From: Kiloniella laminariae
GTDB taxonomy: Bacteria > Pseudomonadota > Alphaproteobacteria > Kiloniellales > Kiloniellaceae
DNA: 64,000 nucleotides
Assembly (NCBI RefSeq): GCF_027214005.1
Contig: NZ_JAPWGY010000003.1
Coordinates: 637,765 to 701,764 of the forward strand
Reading direction: 5' to 3'
Under the pieces are notes generated by a model. It was given only the letters and a program-made list of their open reading frames with translations, did not search any database and was not told where the DNA came from. Below are positions 35,634-44,172 of this stretch, piece by piece (position 1 is the stretch's first letter; each line of letters opens with the position of its first letter). The translations under genes and the position numbers were made by a program.

Positions 35634-35951
35634 TTAAAGCAGCCATTTGAACAGACCGAAAGCGAACATCCCGACAATAATTGTTGTCAGCAGGTCCTTG
35701 CGGACCAGGCCCGTGATCACAGCAACGATGGCGGCAAGAAGCGCGGGGTTCTCAATATTGAATTCGATGCCATTGTTATTGGGAATCAATATAGCCGGGA
35801 AAATAATGGCCGTGAGGACGGCGGGCGGAACAAAGTTCAAACCGGCCTTGGCCCAGCCCGGAAAAGAGAAATGTCCAGCAGAGGCAAGCAGTATATAGCG
35901 GATAGCAAATGTTACGGCTGCCATTCCGGTTATCATCAGAATTTCAGTCAT
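35634..35951 (-). CDS. azlD: Branched-chain amino acid exporter small subunit (AzlD family)
   Basis: 105 residues with four hydrophobic segments (ILMITGMAAVTFAIRYILLA, FVPPAVLTAIIFPAILI, LLAAIVAVITGLV, LTTIIVGMFAFGLFKWLL). The pattern matches AzlD/AzlC pairs that export valine-like amino acids. The start overlaps the azlC stop by 4 bp, showing coupling. Confidence 0.85.
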   Translation of the reverse strand: MTEILMITGMAAVTFAIRYILLASAGHFSFPGWAKAGLNFVPPAVLTAIIFPAILIPNNNGIEFNIENPALLAAIVAVITGLVRKDLLTTIIVGMFAFGLFKWLL

Positions 35952-36790
35952 TTGTTTTCCTCATTTGTCTTTATGTCCTCTGTACTCATTCCTTCGGGTA
36001 CTGCGGTTTTCTCTTTTCTCCGGCAGGCAAGATGAAAGGAAAGCCCGACGGCAATTGCTGAAATGGCAGAAACCATCAGGCCGAGTTGGTGCGGCAGATC
36101 TGCTGTTCCCAAAGACATCGCCCCGGCAACCAGGACACAGGCCAACATGGGTCGTGTGGTGAGGTAGGGCAACACCATGCCAATGAAGGTTGCAGACATG
36201 GCAAAGTCCAACCCCCAGCTGTTCATCTGGGGAAAGAGTTCGCCCAGGGTAATGCCGATAACGGTACAGAGAATCCAGTTACAGTACATGGCCAGGAAAG
36301 AGCCAAGATAAAACCATTGCAGAGACCCGAGACGCCAATTTTCATCTGATTTACGGATCTTGTCGGCGAGAATGGCGAAGCTTTCATCGGTCAGGCCAAA
36401 AGCGATCAGGGCCCGCCAAAACCCGGGAAGGTGTTTGACGTCATCAACAATCGCTGCGGAATAGAGCAGGTGGCGCAGATTGACGATAAAGGTCGTTGCA
36501 ATAATGATCAGAGGGCCTGTGCCGGCACTCAGTAAACCAAGAGCAATAAACTGGGAGGAGCCGGCAAAGACAAAAACTGACATGGCAATGGCCCCAAGAG
36601 GCGAAAGGCCGCTTTGTTCCGCCAGTGTACCAAAGATGATGCCAAAAGGAATTGCACCAACAATCATAGGAATTGTTGCACGGCTGCCTGCAAAGACTTC
36701 TTTAAGACGGTTTGGGCAGCTTTGACTTGTCCCGGTGTTGGCAAGGATTTCCGGGGAGGAGCAGGTGCCCGGGTCATGCAGGTTTGTCAT
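35948..36790 (-). CDS. azlC: Branched-chain amino acid exporter large subunit (AzlC family)
   Basis: 280 residues. An unusual N-terminal ~32-residue hydrophilic tail with two Cys is followed by the AzlC core: IPMIVGAIPFGIIFGTLAEQ, GAIAMSVFVFAGSSQFIALG, LIIIATTFIVNLRHLLYSAA and later helices. With AzlD it exports branched-chain amino acids or analogues. It lies 35 bp after the MarR-GNAT gene on the same strand, so that regulator may control it. Confidence 0.88.
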   Translation of the reverse strand: MTNLHDPGTCSSPEILANTGTSQSCPNRLKEVFAGSRATIPMIVGAIPFGIIFGTLAEQSGLSPLGAIAMSVFVFAGSSQFIALGLLSAGTGPLIIIATTFIVNLRHLLYSAAIVDDVKHLPGFWRALIAFGLTDESFAILADKIRKSDENWRLGSLQWFYLGSFLAMYCNWILCTVIGITLGELFPQMNSWGLDFAMSATFIGMVLPYLTTRPMLACVLVAGAMSLGTADLPHQLGLMVSAISAIAVGLSFHLACRRKEKTAVPEGMSTEDIKTNEENK

Positions 36791-36825
36791 GTCGTCTTCT
36801 CGCTGGGTCTTGAAGCGTGTCAGGG

Positions 36826-37788
36826 TTAAAGGGTTAAGATCATGTAGATGTCAGAGCGTTCATATTCAGACTTTCCGAGGGGGTGTGCCGTTTCGCAGAA
36901 GCCCAGTTTTCGGTAGAGTTTCTGAGCATGGAGCAGCTTCCTGTTACTCTCGAGAAAGACCTGCTTTGCGCCAAGACGTCTCGCTTCGGCAAGTGTTTCC
37001 AGCATCAGTCTGCGCCCAATCCCTTTTGACTGGGCGGAGGGCGTGACCCCGGTTTTCGAAATTTCAAATAGGTCGTCACTGACCCGGGCCAATGCACAGG
37101 TACCAACAGGGGCGCCATTGATCAGGGCAAAGAATATGGAGCCCCCACGCGAAAGATAATAGCCGCCAGGGTTGCCGAGGGACTCTTTGTCTCTTTGGGC
37201 CTGTTGGTCGGGGAAATAGTGGTCAAGCCATTCCTGATTTAACTGCCTGAAGGCTTCGGCATATTTTGGGTCCCAGCCGACGATCGTTATCGCGCCATTA
37301 AGCCGGGGGTCGTTGAGCCTTTCAAGAACCTGTTGGCTTAGAGATGTTTCTTGCAGGCGCTGTTCGATAGCGAGGATATGTTCGGTCAAGGTTGCCGCTT
37401 TTATGCCCTCTTGCAGCTCATCAACTGCCTTGCTCAATTCTTTCCAGATAGGCTTGAGTTTAGGCAAGAGGTTTTTTGACTGTTCGGTAAAGGAGAGCTT
37501 CTGGGTTCGTTCATCTTCAGGATCGGGCGTCTTTATGATCCAGCCTTCCCGGATCATTTTCTGCGCCATCTTGCTGACCGCAGGGTGACTGACGCACAAG
37601 GCCTCCGATGCATCGGTGACAGAAATTGTTCCTTGTCTGAAAAGGAGATAGAACAGGGGAAAATAACTTGGCTGCAAAGAAACCCCCGCCTGACCATAGA
37701 TCGAGGTAACTTCCTGAAAGAGCTGATCACTCAATCTTTTCAAGCGGCTACCAAGTGAGATGCTGCCAAAGGACGCCATAATGTCCAT
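36826..37788 (-). CDS. MarR-type regulator fused to a GNAT acetyltransferase
   Basis: 320 residues. Residues 1-150 are a winged helix of the MarR type (LFYLLFRQGTISVTDASEAL, CVSHPAVSKMAQKMIREGWI, KTPDPEDERTQKLSFTEQSK). Residues about 165-320 are a GNAT domain: YYLSRGGSIFFALINGAPVG, ISKTGVTPSAQSKGIGRRLM (acetyl-CoA loop QSKGIGRRL), then ESNRKLLHAQKLYRKLGFCE. Such fusions are known but their targets are mostly unknown. It lies just upstream of azlC on the same strand, and a perfect 11-bp inverted repeat precedes its start, suggesting autoregulation. Confidence 0.88.
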   Translation of the reverse strand: MDIMASFGSISLGSRLKRLSDQLFQEVTSIYGQAGVSLQPSYFPLFYLLFRQGTISVTDASEALCVSHPAVSKMAQKMIREGWIIKTPDPEDERTQKLSFTEQSKNLLPKLKPIWKELSKAVDELQEGIKAATLTEHILAIEQRLQETSLSQQVLERLNDPRLNGAITIVGWDPKYAEAFRQLNQEWLDHYFPDQQAQRDKESLGNPGGYYLSRGGSIFFALINGAPVGTCALARVSDDLFEISKTGVTPSAQSKGIGRRLMLETLAEARRLGAKQVFLESNRKLLHAQKLYRKLGFCETAHPLGKSEYERSDIYMILTL

Positions 37789-37810
37789 GTAGATTATTTA
37801 TCTCGAATCT

Positions 37811-37846
37811 AAAACCAATTACGTAACTGATTACATAATTGGTTTT
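37811..37846. promoter_or_regulatory. Candidate operator of the MarR-GNAT regulator
   Basis: A perfect inverted repeat AAAACCAATTA / TAATTGGTTTT (37811-37821 and 37836-37846, 14-bp spacer) contains the related pairs ATTACGTAAC and ATTACATAAT. It lies 23 bp before the regulator start, the usual place for self-regulation by a MarR dimer. Confidence 0.6.
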
Positions 37847-37957
37847 GCGAGGTGAAATGGCAAGAGTGAAAATGAAAAAAGGATATCAGGCTGCCTTGAT
37901 AAATGGGGCAGGACGTTATTATGGCCCGGCAATCGCGATTGCCGGGCTTGTCGCTGG

Positions 37958-38764
37958 TTAAAGTTTCTTGTGGCTGAGTTCTTTGACAATTTTGAACAGA
38001 CGGTGGAGGTCATGTGGCGTGGAAAGCCGATGATCGCCGTTTTTCACAAGAATGATCTCGACATCATCACTTTGCAGGGACTCTGATATTCGTGTCGCGG
38101 TTATCCAGGGAACATCAAGGTCCTCAATTCCCTGTATAAGTCTGACGGGACAGGAAATTTTCTGCGTCTGTCGTAAGAGCAGGTGGTTGCGTCCTTCTTC
38201 GATCAGATTGAGTGTAAGGGGATAGGGGGCATCGCCATAGTCACTGGGCTGGTGGTAGACGCCATCCTGCAATAGCGTTTGTTTTATTTCAGGTGAAAAC
38301 TGTTGCCACATGAGATCTTCGGTGAAATCCGGGGCTGCAGCAATTCCAACCAACCCCTGGATCCTGCCCGGTCTCTGCAAGGCGACGTTCAACATGATCC
38401 AGCCCCCCATGGAGGAGCCAACGAGTATCTGTGGCCCCTCGGTGAGGTGGTCGAGAGCAGCCAAGGCATCCTGACTCCATTGACCAATGGTGCCATCTTT
38501 AAAAAGACCGGAAGATTGCCCGTGTCCGGCATAGTCAAACCGCAGGAAACTCTGCCCGCTGTCGCGGGCAAAATTTTCCAATGCAACGGCTTTTGTCCCG
38601 GTCATGTCAGACATGAAACCGCCAAGAAACACAAGTCCGGGTAAATCCTTATCGCCTTCTGTCTTTATATAGGCTATACGCTGCCCATCAGGGCGTTCGA
38701 GAAATGCTGGTGACTGGGTGCTGGACACTGTATTTTGAGCGGGTGCTATGATTTTGTCGGACAT
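37958..38764 (-). CDS. Alpha/beta hydrolase
   Basis: 268 residues. The nucleophile elbow is LVGSSMGGWIM (GxSxG), the oxyanion region VFLGGFMSDMTGTKAV near 47, the acidic residue in QGIEDLDVPW, and the catalytic His in NGDHRLSTPHDL. No signal peptide is seen, so it is probably cytoplasmic. The family is close to palmitoyl-protein thioesterase-like ABHD10 and carboxylic-ester hydrolases; the substrate is unknown. It starts 30 bp from the divergent glycosyltransferase gene. Confidence 0.85.
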   Translation of the reverse strand: MSDKIIAPAQNTVSSTQSPAFLERPDGQRIAYIKTEGDKDLPGLVFLGGFMSDMTGTKAVALENFARDSGQSFLRFDYAGHGQSSGLFKDGTIGQWSQDALAALDHLTEGPQILVGSSMGGWIMLNVALQRPGRIQGLVGIAAAPDFTEDLMWQQFSPEIKQTLLQDGVYHQPSDYGDAPYPLTLNLIEEGRNHLLLRQTQKISCPVRLIQGIEDLDVPWITATRISESLQSDDVEIILVKNGDHRLSTPHDLHRLFKIVKELSHKKL

Positions 38765-38794
38765 AAATAAAACAGGACTCCTGAAGTAACCGTT

Positions 38795-40024
38795 ATGACG
38801 GATGGTTCTTACATTAACACTTTGTTATCGCAAGCTGCTACCCCCGAGCTTCCGTCTCTGATCAAGGCGGATGGAACAGCCATGACCATTCTCCAGGTCG
38901 TCCCTGCCATGGATTCTGGCGGGGTTGAACGGGGAACGCTGGATATGGCCAAGGCCATTGTCGAAGCGGGTGGCAAAGCGATTGTCGCTTCGCGCGGCGG
39001 GCAGCTTGTCACGCGGTTGAATATGGCGGGTGTCGAGCACGTTGAATTGCCGGTTCATTCGAAAAATCCCTGGACCATGTGGCGTAATACCAGCCGCCTG
39101 TTGAAGGTGATCCGCAAGCACGGTGTTGATCTTGTCCATGTGCGCTCGCGTGCACCGGGAAGACCTGCCCAAAGAGCCGCGCGCAAGGCCGGGATCCCCT
39201 TTGTTACAACTGTGCATGCCCCTTACAATATCCAAAACCGGTTCAAGCGCTACTACAATTCTGTGATGACCCGGGGCGATATTGTCATTTCGATCTCTGA
39301 ATTTGTTTCGGACTATATCCGTAACAATTATGAGGTTGATGAGAGCAAAATTCGTGTGGTTCATCGTGGTATGGATACCGACAGTTTCAGTCCACATACT
39401 GTTAGTGCCGAACGGGTCATTCAGCTTTCGACCAAATGGCGTCTGCCTGATGGGGTGCCTCTGATTATGTTGCCAGGACGTTTGACCCGCTGGAAGGGGC
39501 AGGCGATCCTGCTGCAGGCTCTGACCCATTTACAAGATCTTGATCTTTGTTGTGCCCTGGTCGGATCTGATCAGGGGCGTACAGCCTATCGTGAAGAGCT
39601 GGAAAAGATGATTGCAGATCTGGGGCTGAGTGAACGGGCTTTCATCATGGATAACTGTGACGATATGCCTTCCGCCTATATGCTTTCCGATGTCGTGGTT
39701 TCTGCTTCTACAGACCCGGAAGGATTTGGGCGAGTGGTGAGTGAGGGCCAGGCAATGGGGCGCCCGGTGGTCGCAAGTAATCATGGTGGAGCCAAGGAGC
39801 AGTTGCTGCCAAACGAAACAGGTTTCCTGTTCGAAAACGGTGATGCTGAAAGCTGTGCCAGGGCTATTCGTAAAGCTCTTAGTCTCAATGCCCGGGAGCG
39901 GGAAATCCTTTCGCGTAAGGGACAGGAGCGGGTTCAGCAGTTTTTCACCAAGAAACTGATGTGTGCCAAGACGCTGTCAATCTATAGTGAACTTATCAAC
40001 GCCAAGACCAGCAAGGCGGTTTAG
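38795..40024 (+). CDS. Glycosyltransferase family 4 protein
   Basis: 409 residues, GT-B fold. The N-terminal acceptor domain has ILQVVPAMDSGGVERGTLDM and VHVRSRAPGRPAQRAA; the donor domain has LPGRLTRWKGQAILLQAL, ALVGSDQGR, and the E-x7-E region DPEGFGRVVSEGQAMGRPVV plus ASNHGGAKEQLLP. Such enzymes add a sugar to LPS or another lipid at the inner face of the membrane. The homologous part begins about 28 residues in (MTILQVVP), and an internal ATG there is an alternative start. Nearby genes do not show the sugar or acceptor. Confidence 0.9.
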   Translation: MTDGSYINTLLSQAATPELPSLIKADGTAMTILQVVPAMDSGGVERGTLDMAKAIVEAGGKAIVASRGGQLVTRLNMAGVEHVELPVHSKNPWTMWRNTSRLLKVIRKHGVDLVHVRSRAPGRPAQRAARKAGIPFVTTVHAPYNIQNRFKRYYNSVMTRGDIVISISEFVSDYIRNNYEVDESKIRVVHRGMDTDSFSPHTVSAERVIQLSTKWRLPDGVPLIMLPGRLTRWKGQAILLQALTHLQDLDLCCALVGSDQGRTAYREELEKMIADLGLSERAFIMDNCDDMPSAYMLSDVVVSASTDPEGFGRVVSEGQAMGRPVVASNHGGAKEQLLPNETGFLFENGDAESCARAIRKALSLNAREREILSRKGQERVQQFFTKKLMCAKTLSIYSELINAKTSKAV

Positions 40025-40101
40025 ATCGCAGGTTCGCCGTATGATTCTATAATGATTTCCCTGCGGGGAAATTAAAAGAATCGGTCTGTTTACCCGGATT
40101 C

Positions 40102-40128
40102 CCCTGTGCTGTGCTTGACAGTACAGGG
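40102..40128 (+). promoter_or_regulatory. Hairpin in the thrS leader
   Basis: CCCTGT-G-CTGT pairs with ACAG-T-ACAGGG around a 5-nt loop, 75 bp before the thrS start, with no T-run after it. It could be part of the thrS leader or a weak terminator of the glycosyltransferase gene. Confidence 0.35.
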
Positions 40129-40203
40129 AAACATTCTACAGTGCCGAAACCTTGTAAAAATTCAATTTCCTCTACGTAAAACAGTAACTGAGAACGGTTT
40201 CCT

Positions 40204-42123
40204 ATGGTCACGATTACATTGCCTGATGAAAGTCAGCGCAAATTTGACGGTCCCGTCACAGGGCATGAGGTGGCTGCATCCATTGGTCCACGTTTGGCCA
40301 GTGATGCTTTGGCTGTGGTTGTTAATGGCGAATTACGCGATACGTCCTATACCATCACCACCGATGCGACCCTGGAAATTGTGACCCGGAAACATGCAGA
40401 AGCCCAGCCTCTGTTGCGCCATGACTGTGCGCATGTAATGGCTGAGGCTGTACAGGAGCTTTACCCGGATACACAGGTTACTTTTGGTCCCTCTACGGAT
40501 ACAGGGTTCTACTACGACTTTGCCCGGGCAGAACCTTTTTCTTCCGATGATCTGGAGAAGATCGAGGCGAAGATGCACGAAATCATCGCGCGGGATCTGC
40601 CCTTCGTACGGGAAGTCTGGGATCGGGCCAGGGCTAAGGAGTTCTTCCTTGCCAAAGGCGAGAAGTACAAGGCCGAGCACGTTGACAATATTCCCGGGGA
40701 TGAAGATCTGACAATTTATCGTCAGGGGGACTGGCTGGATCTGTGTCGCGGACCTCATGCGCCCTCCACGGGCAAGATCGGCAAGGGCTTCAAGCTGATG
40801 AAGGTCTCCGGTGCCTATTGGCGCGGTGACAAGGATAATGATCAGCTTCAGCGTATCTATGGCACCTGCTGGTCAGACGAGAAGGAGCTGAAGAAGCACC
40901 TGCTCATGCTTGAAGAAGCAGAAAAGCGTGATCACCGTCGTCTGGGCAAGGAACTGGGCCTGTTCCATCTGCAGGAAGAAGCTGCGGGTTCTGTGTTCTG
41001 GCATCCAAAAGGCTGGGCGCTCTATCGCTCGCTGGAAGACTATATGCGCAAGCGCCTCAGTGTGGCTGGCTATCAGGAAGTCAAGACACCACAGCTGATT
41101 GATCGTTCCCTGTGGGAGGCGTCTGGTCACTGGGAGAAATTCCGCGAGGGCATGTTTATCGCCAGTTCCGAGGATGACCGTACTTTGGCGGTCAAGCCAA
41201 TGAACTGTCCCGGACATGTGCAGATTTTCAAACAGGGTCAAACCAGCTATCGCGACCTGCCGCTGCGGATGGCAGAATTTGGCGCCTGTCACCGGAATGA
41301 GCCTTCTGGTGCTTTACACGGGCTGATGCGCGTGCGGGCCTTCACTCAGGATGATGCGCATATTTTCTGTACCGAAGACCAGATCAACAGCGAGACAGTG
41401 ATTTTCTGCGACCTGCTCAAGATGGTCTATAAAGATCTCGGTTTTGAAGACATCGTTGTCAAATTTTCCGACCGTCCCGAGAAGCGTGCGGGTACCGACG
41501 AAAGTTGGGACAAGTCGGAAGCTGCACTTCGTGAAGCAGTCGAAGAAGCTGGCCTTAGCTATACAATGAACCCGGGTGAAGGAGCATTCTATGGTCCAAA
41601 GCTCGAATTTGTGCTCAAGGATGCGATCGGTCGAGACTGGCAGTGCGGAACTTTGCAGGTTGATGTGATCCTGCCAGAGCGTCTTGATGCCTCCTATATT
41701 GGTGAAGATGACAAACGTCATCGCCCGGTTATGTTGCATCGGGCGATCCTCGGGTCTTTCGAACGCTTCATTGCCATCCTGATTGAACAATATGCAGGCA
41801 AATTTCCGCTCTGGCTGGCACCGCAACAGGTCGTGGTTGCCTCGATCACGACGGATGCAAACGACTATGCACTTGAGGTCCGAGACAAGCTGAAAGCCGC
41901 TGGTCTTCGGGTTCAAGCGGATCTGCGTAATGAGAAAATCAATTACAAGATTCGCGAGCACAGCCTGAGCAAAACACCGGTCATTGCTGTTGTCGGGCGT
42001 CGGGAAGCAGAGGAAGGGAAAGTTGCTCTGCGTCGCCTTGGTGGCAAGGACCAACAAATTATGACTTTGGAAGAGGCACTTAGCTCTCTCGCTGAGGAAG
42101 CGAAGTCGCCTGCTGAAGGATAA
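40204..42123 (+). CDS. thrS: Threonine--tRNA ligase
   Basis: 639 residues, full length. TGS domain (1-62), editing domain with [20 protein letters not shown] (zinc-type HxxxH) and the catalytic class II core: motif 1 near [17 protein letters not shown], the zinc Cys in [10 protein letters not shown], motif 2 with [20 protein letters not shown], and motif 3 [15 protein letters not shown]. The anticodon domain follows from about 540 ([15 protein letters not shown]). It charges tRNA-Thr with threonine and edits Ser. infC begins 157 bp downstream. Confidence 0.98.
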   Translation: MVTITLPDESQRKFDGPVTGHEVAASIGPRLASDALAVVVNGELRDTSYTITTDATLEIVTRKHAEAQPLLRHDCAHVMAEAVQELYPDTQVTFGPSTDTGFYYDFARAEPFSSDDLEKIEAKMHEIIARDLPFVREVWDRARAKEFFLAKGEKYKAEHVDNIPGDEDLTIYRQGDWLDLCRGPHAPSTGKIGKGFKLMKVSGAYWRGDKDNDQLQRIYGTCWSDEKELKKHLLMLEEAEKRDHRRLGKELGLFHLQEEAAGSVFWHPKGWALYRSLEDYMRKRLSVAGYQEVKTPQLIDRSLWEASGHWEKFREGMFIASSEDDRTLAVKPMNCPGHVQIFKQGQTSYRDLPLRMAEFGACHRNEPSGALHGLMRVRAFTQDDAHIFCTEDQINSETVIFCDLLKMVYKDLGFEDIVVKFSDRPEKRAGTDESWDKSEAALREAVEEAGLSYTMNPGEGAFYGPKLEFVLKDAIGRDWQCGTLQVDVILPERLDASYIGEDDKRHRPVMLHRAILGSFERFIAILIEQYAGKFPLWLAPQQVVVASITTDANDYALEVRDKLKAAGLRVQADLRNEKINYKIREHSLSKTPVIAVVGRREAEEGKVALRRLGGKDQQIMTLEEALSSLAEEAKSPAEG

Positions 42124-42280
42124 GGGATAAAAAATAACTTTCTGGTTGCCGACCACTGGGGGTTATTGGCATTATGCCGGGCGTAATGGTAGAATATGGT
42201 CGGCATTTTTAGGGTAATGACCTGCTGCTGACGCCAGCTGTCAGCAATTTTGGAATAACAGGAATAACGGGAGCACGACA

Positions 42281-42817
42281 ATAGCACGCCCTCCAATGAC
42301 AACACCCCCGCGCATCGATGGTCCGCGGGTAAATGAACGAATCACAGTCAATTCTGTCCGCCTTGTCGATGAAGAAGGCGAACAGGTTGGTGTGGTATCA
42401 ACAAGAGACGCGATGAAACGCGCGCTCGATGCCGGACTGGATCTTGTAGAGGTTTCTCCAAATGCGGAGCCACCGGTATGCAAGATCATGGACTATGGCC
42501 GTTTTCGTTTTGAGACGCAGAAAAAGAAAAACGAAGCTCGCAAGAAACAGAAAATTGTTGAGCTCAAGGAACTCAAGGTTCGCCCCAACATCGATACACA
42601 TGACTATGATGTGAAGATGCGGGCCGCGAACAAGTTCATTTCTGCGGGTGACAAGGTCAAGGTGACGATGCGTTTTCGTGGCCGTGAAATTACGCACCAG
42701 GACATTGGACTTGATGTTCTCAAGCGTATCGAGACTGATCTTGATGAAATCGCAAAAGTCGAGTTGCGCCCCAAGATGGAAGGTCGCCAAATGATTATGA
42801 TCTTGGCTCCGAGGTAG
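42281..42817 (+). CDS. infC: Translation initiation factor IF-3, probable AUA start
   Basis: 178 residues from ATA 42281, with domains normal for IF-3: N-terminal [20 protein letters not shown], linker [20 protein letters not shown], and C-terminal [25 protein letters not shown] (42269-42273) lies 7 nt before ATA 42281, giving an N terminus (M)[13 protein letters not shown] like other IF-3 proteins. The first ATG (42296) has no ribosome site. Non-AUG starts are known for infC and let IF-3 control its own synthesis. It discriminates start codons on the 30S subunit. A terminator follows. Confidence 0.9.
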   Translation: MARPPMTTPPRIDGPRVNERITVNSVRLVDEEGEQVGVVSTRDAMKRALDAGLDLVEVSPNAEPPVCKIMDYGRFRFETQKKKNEARKKQKIVELKELKVRPNIDTHDYDVKMRAANKFISAGDKVKVTMRFRGREITHQDIGLDVLKRIETDLDEIAKVELRPKMEGRQMIMILAPR

Positions 42818-42840
42818 GGGTTGAAATCTGGATTGAAAAA

Positions 42841-42867
42841 GCCGCTCGGTTCCGAGCGGCTTTTTTA
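42841..42867 (+). terminator. Terminator after infC
   Basis: GCCGCTCG paired with CGAGCGGC around GTTC, flanked by five A and six T, 23 bp after the infC stop. This cuts infC from the genes downstream. Confidence 0.92.
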
Positions 42868-42908
42868 TTGTCTGTAATACATCGGTTTTAGTTATGGAAG
42901 GTATAGCT

Positions 42909-44126
42909 ATGGCAAAGGCCTCGCTTGTCGTAATCGGAGGAGGAATACTGGGCTGTTCCATTGCCTATCACCTTGCAAAGCGGGGTGTGGACGATGTTCT
43001 GTTGCTGGAACGTCGAGACCTTGCAACGGCTTCCTCTTCGCAAGCTGCCGGGCTAATGTTCAAAATATCTTCCAAGCCTGCTGTTGATCACTTGAGCCGT
43101 CGGACATTCGAGCTCTTTTCCGAACTGGAAGAGATTACAGGGGAGGCGCTTGATTTTAAGGCTGTTGGCAGCTTGAGAGTTGCAGAGAGTGAAGCAAACA
43201 AAGCCAGTCTGCTGAAAACGCTGAACAGAGCGCGGGAAGAAGGCACCTCTGCCGAGATGGTGGACCGGAATTGGCGGTCCGAAAAGCTGCCCTGGTTTAC
43301 GGCTGGGGATGATGCCCTGACAGTGTACTTCAAAGAGGAAGGTTATATTGATCCTTATCGTTTAACCCGGGCCTATGCAAAGGCGGCAAGATTATCCGGG
43401 GCGACGGTTAAAGCGGGTATCGCTGTTCTGGGTATCAGGATGGCAAATGGTGTTGTCACTGGTGTCGAAACCGACCAGGGAGTTGTTCCCTGTGACAGAG
43501 TAGTTGTTGCTGGCGGGTCCTGGTCAAATAATCTGACTCTTCCTCTTGGTATCGCATTGCCGATGGTTCCAACCCGAAGCCACTTCTGGATTGCCGCACC
43601 AGAACCCGACTTTGGGGATCACCAGCCCATGATGATACATGCAGACGCCGGGGCCTATACCCGACCCGAGGTGGGTGGCCTGTTGCTCGGGGTTCAAGAG
43701 GCCCGTTCGCGTACTTTTGATTACCGGATCCTGCCAGAAGATATATCGTCTTTTGCTGTAACGGACGAGGGAGATGAATGGGACGCCCTGATTGAGGCAG
43801 AGCAAAGGGTTTCGGGTTTTTTTCCTGGTTTGGGGGCTGCTCGTTTTGAGCACTATATGGCAGGCCTCTCAGCGTACACACCGGATGGGCATTTTCTTTT
43901 AGGAGCTGCAAAAGCCGTAGAAGGTCTGTTCGTCGCGGCAGGTTGCTGTGGGTCGGGGGTGATGGCTTCGGGAGGTATTGGTGACGCTCTTGCCGAACTG
44001 ATCACAGAGGGGAAAAGCGGGTATGATCTGATGCCTTTTGATCTGCAGCGATTTGGTGCTGTCGAGCCGGCTTCGGAGGCATTTCAGCTCCTTTGCGCAA
44101 ATGCTCGGGCGAGAAAGGCAAAGTAA
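42909..44126 (+). CDS. FAD-dependent oxidoreductase, DAO family
   Basis: 405 residues. The FAD motif is LVVIGGGILGCSIAYHLAKR near the N terminus, then LERRDLATASSSQAAGLMF. The DAO core shows YIDPYRLTRAYAKAA, VVAGGSWSNNL, and the end DGHFLLGAAKAVEGLFVAAG followed by CCGSGVMASGGIGDALAELI. It resembles the N-terminal part of dimethylglycine/sarcosine dehydrogenases and D-amino-acid dehydrogenases; the substrate cannot be told. ATG 42909 is chosen for GGAAGG about 7 nt upstream. It stands alone between infC and the RND genes. Confidence 0.85.
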   Translation: MAKASLVVIGGGILGCSIAYHLAKRGVDDVLLLERRDLATASSSQAAGLMFKISSKPAVDHLSRRTFELFSELEEITGEALDFKAVGSLRVAESEANKASLLKTLNRAREEGTSAEMVDRNWRSEKLPWFTAGDDALTVYFKEEGYIDPYRLTRAYAKAARLSGATVKAGIAVLGIRMANGVVTGVETDQGVVPCDRVVVAGGSWSNNLTLPLGIALPMVPTRSHFWIAAPEPDFGDHQPMMIHADAGAYTRPEVGGLLLGVQEARSRTFDYRILPEDISSFAVTDEGDEWDALIEAEQRVSGFFPGLGAARFEHYMAGLSAYTPDGHFLLGAAKAVEGLFVAAGCCGSGVMASGGIGDALAELITEGKSGYDLMPFDLQRFGAVEPASEAFQLLCANARARKAK

Positions 44127-44128
44127 GT

Positions 44129-44164
44129 CTGAAAGGGCCAAAATGACTATTCCGGCCCTTTCAG
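44129..44164. terminator. Shared hairpin between the FAD oxidoreductase and RND genes
   Basis: A perfect 11-bp inverted repeat CTGAAAGGGCC / GGCCCTTTCAG with a 14-nt loop, starting 2 bp after one stop and ending 9 bp before the other. The T-run is weak on both sides, so termination is inferred from position between convergent genes. Confidence 0.65.
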
Positions 44165-44172
44165 GATTTGTA

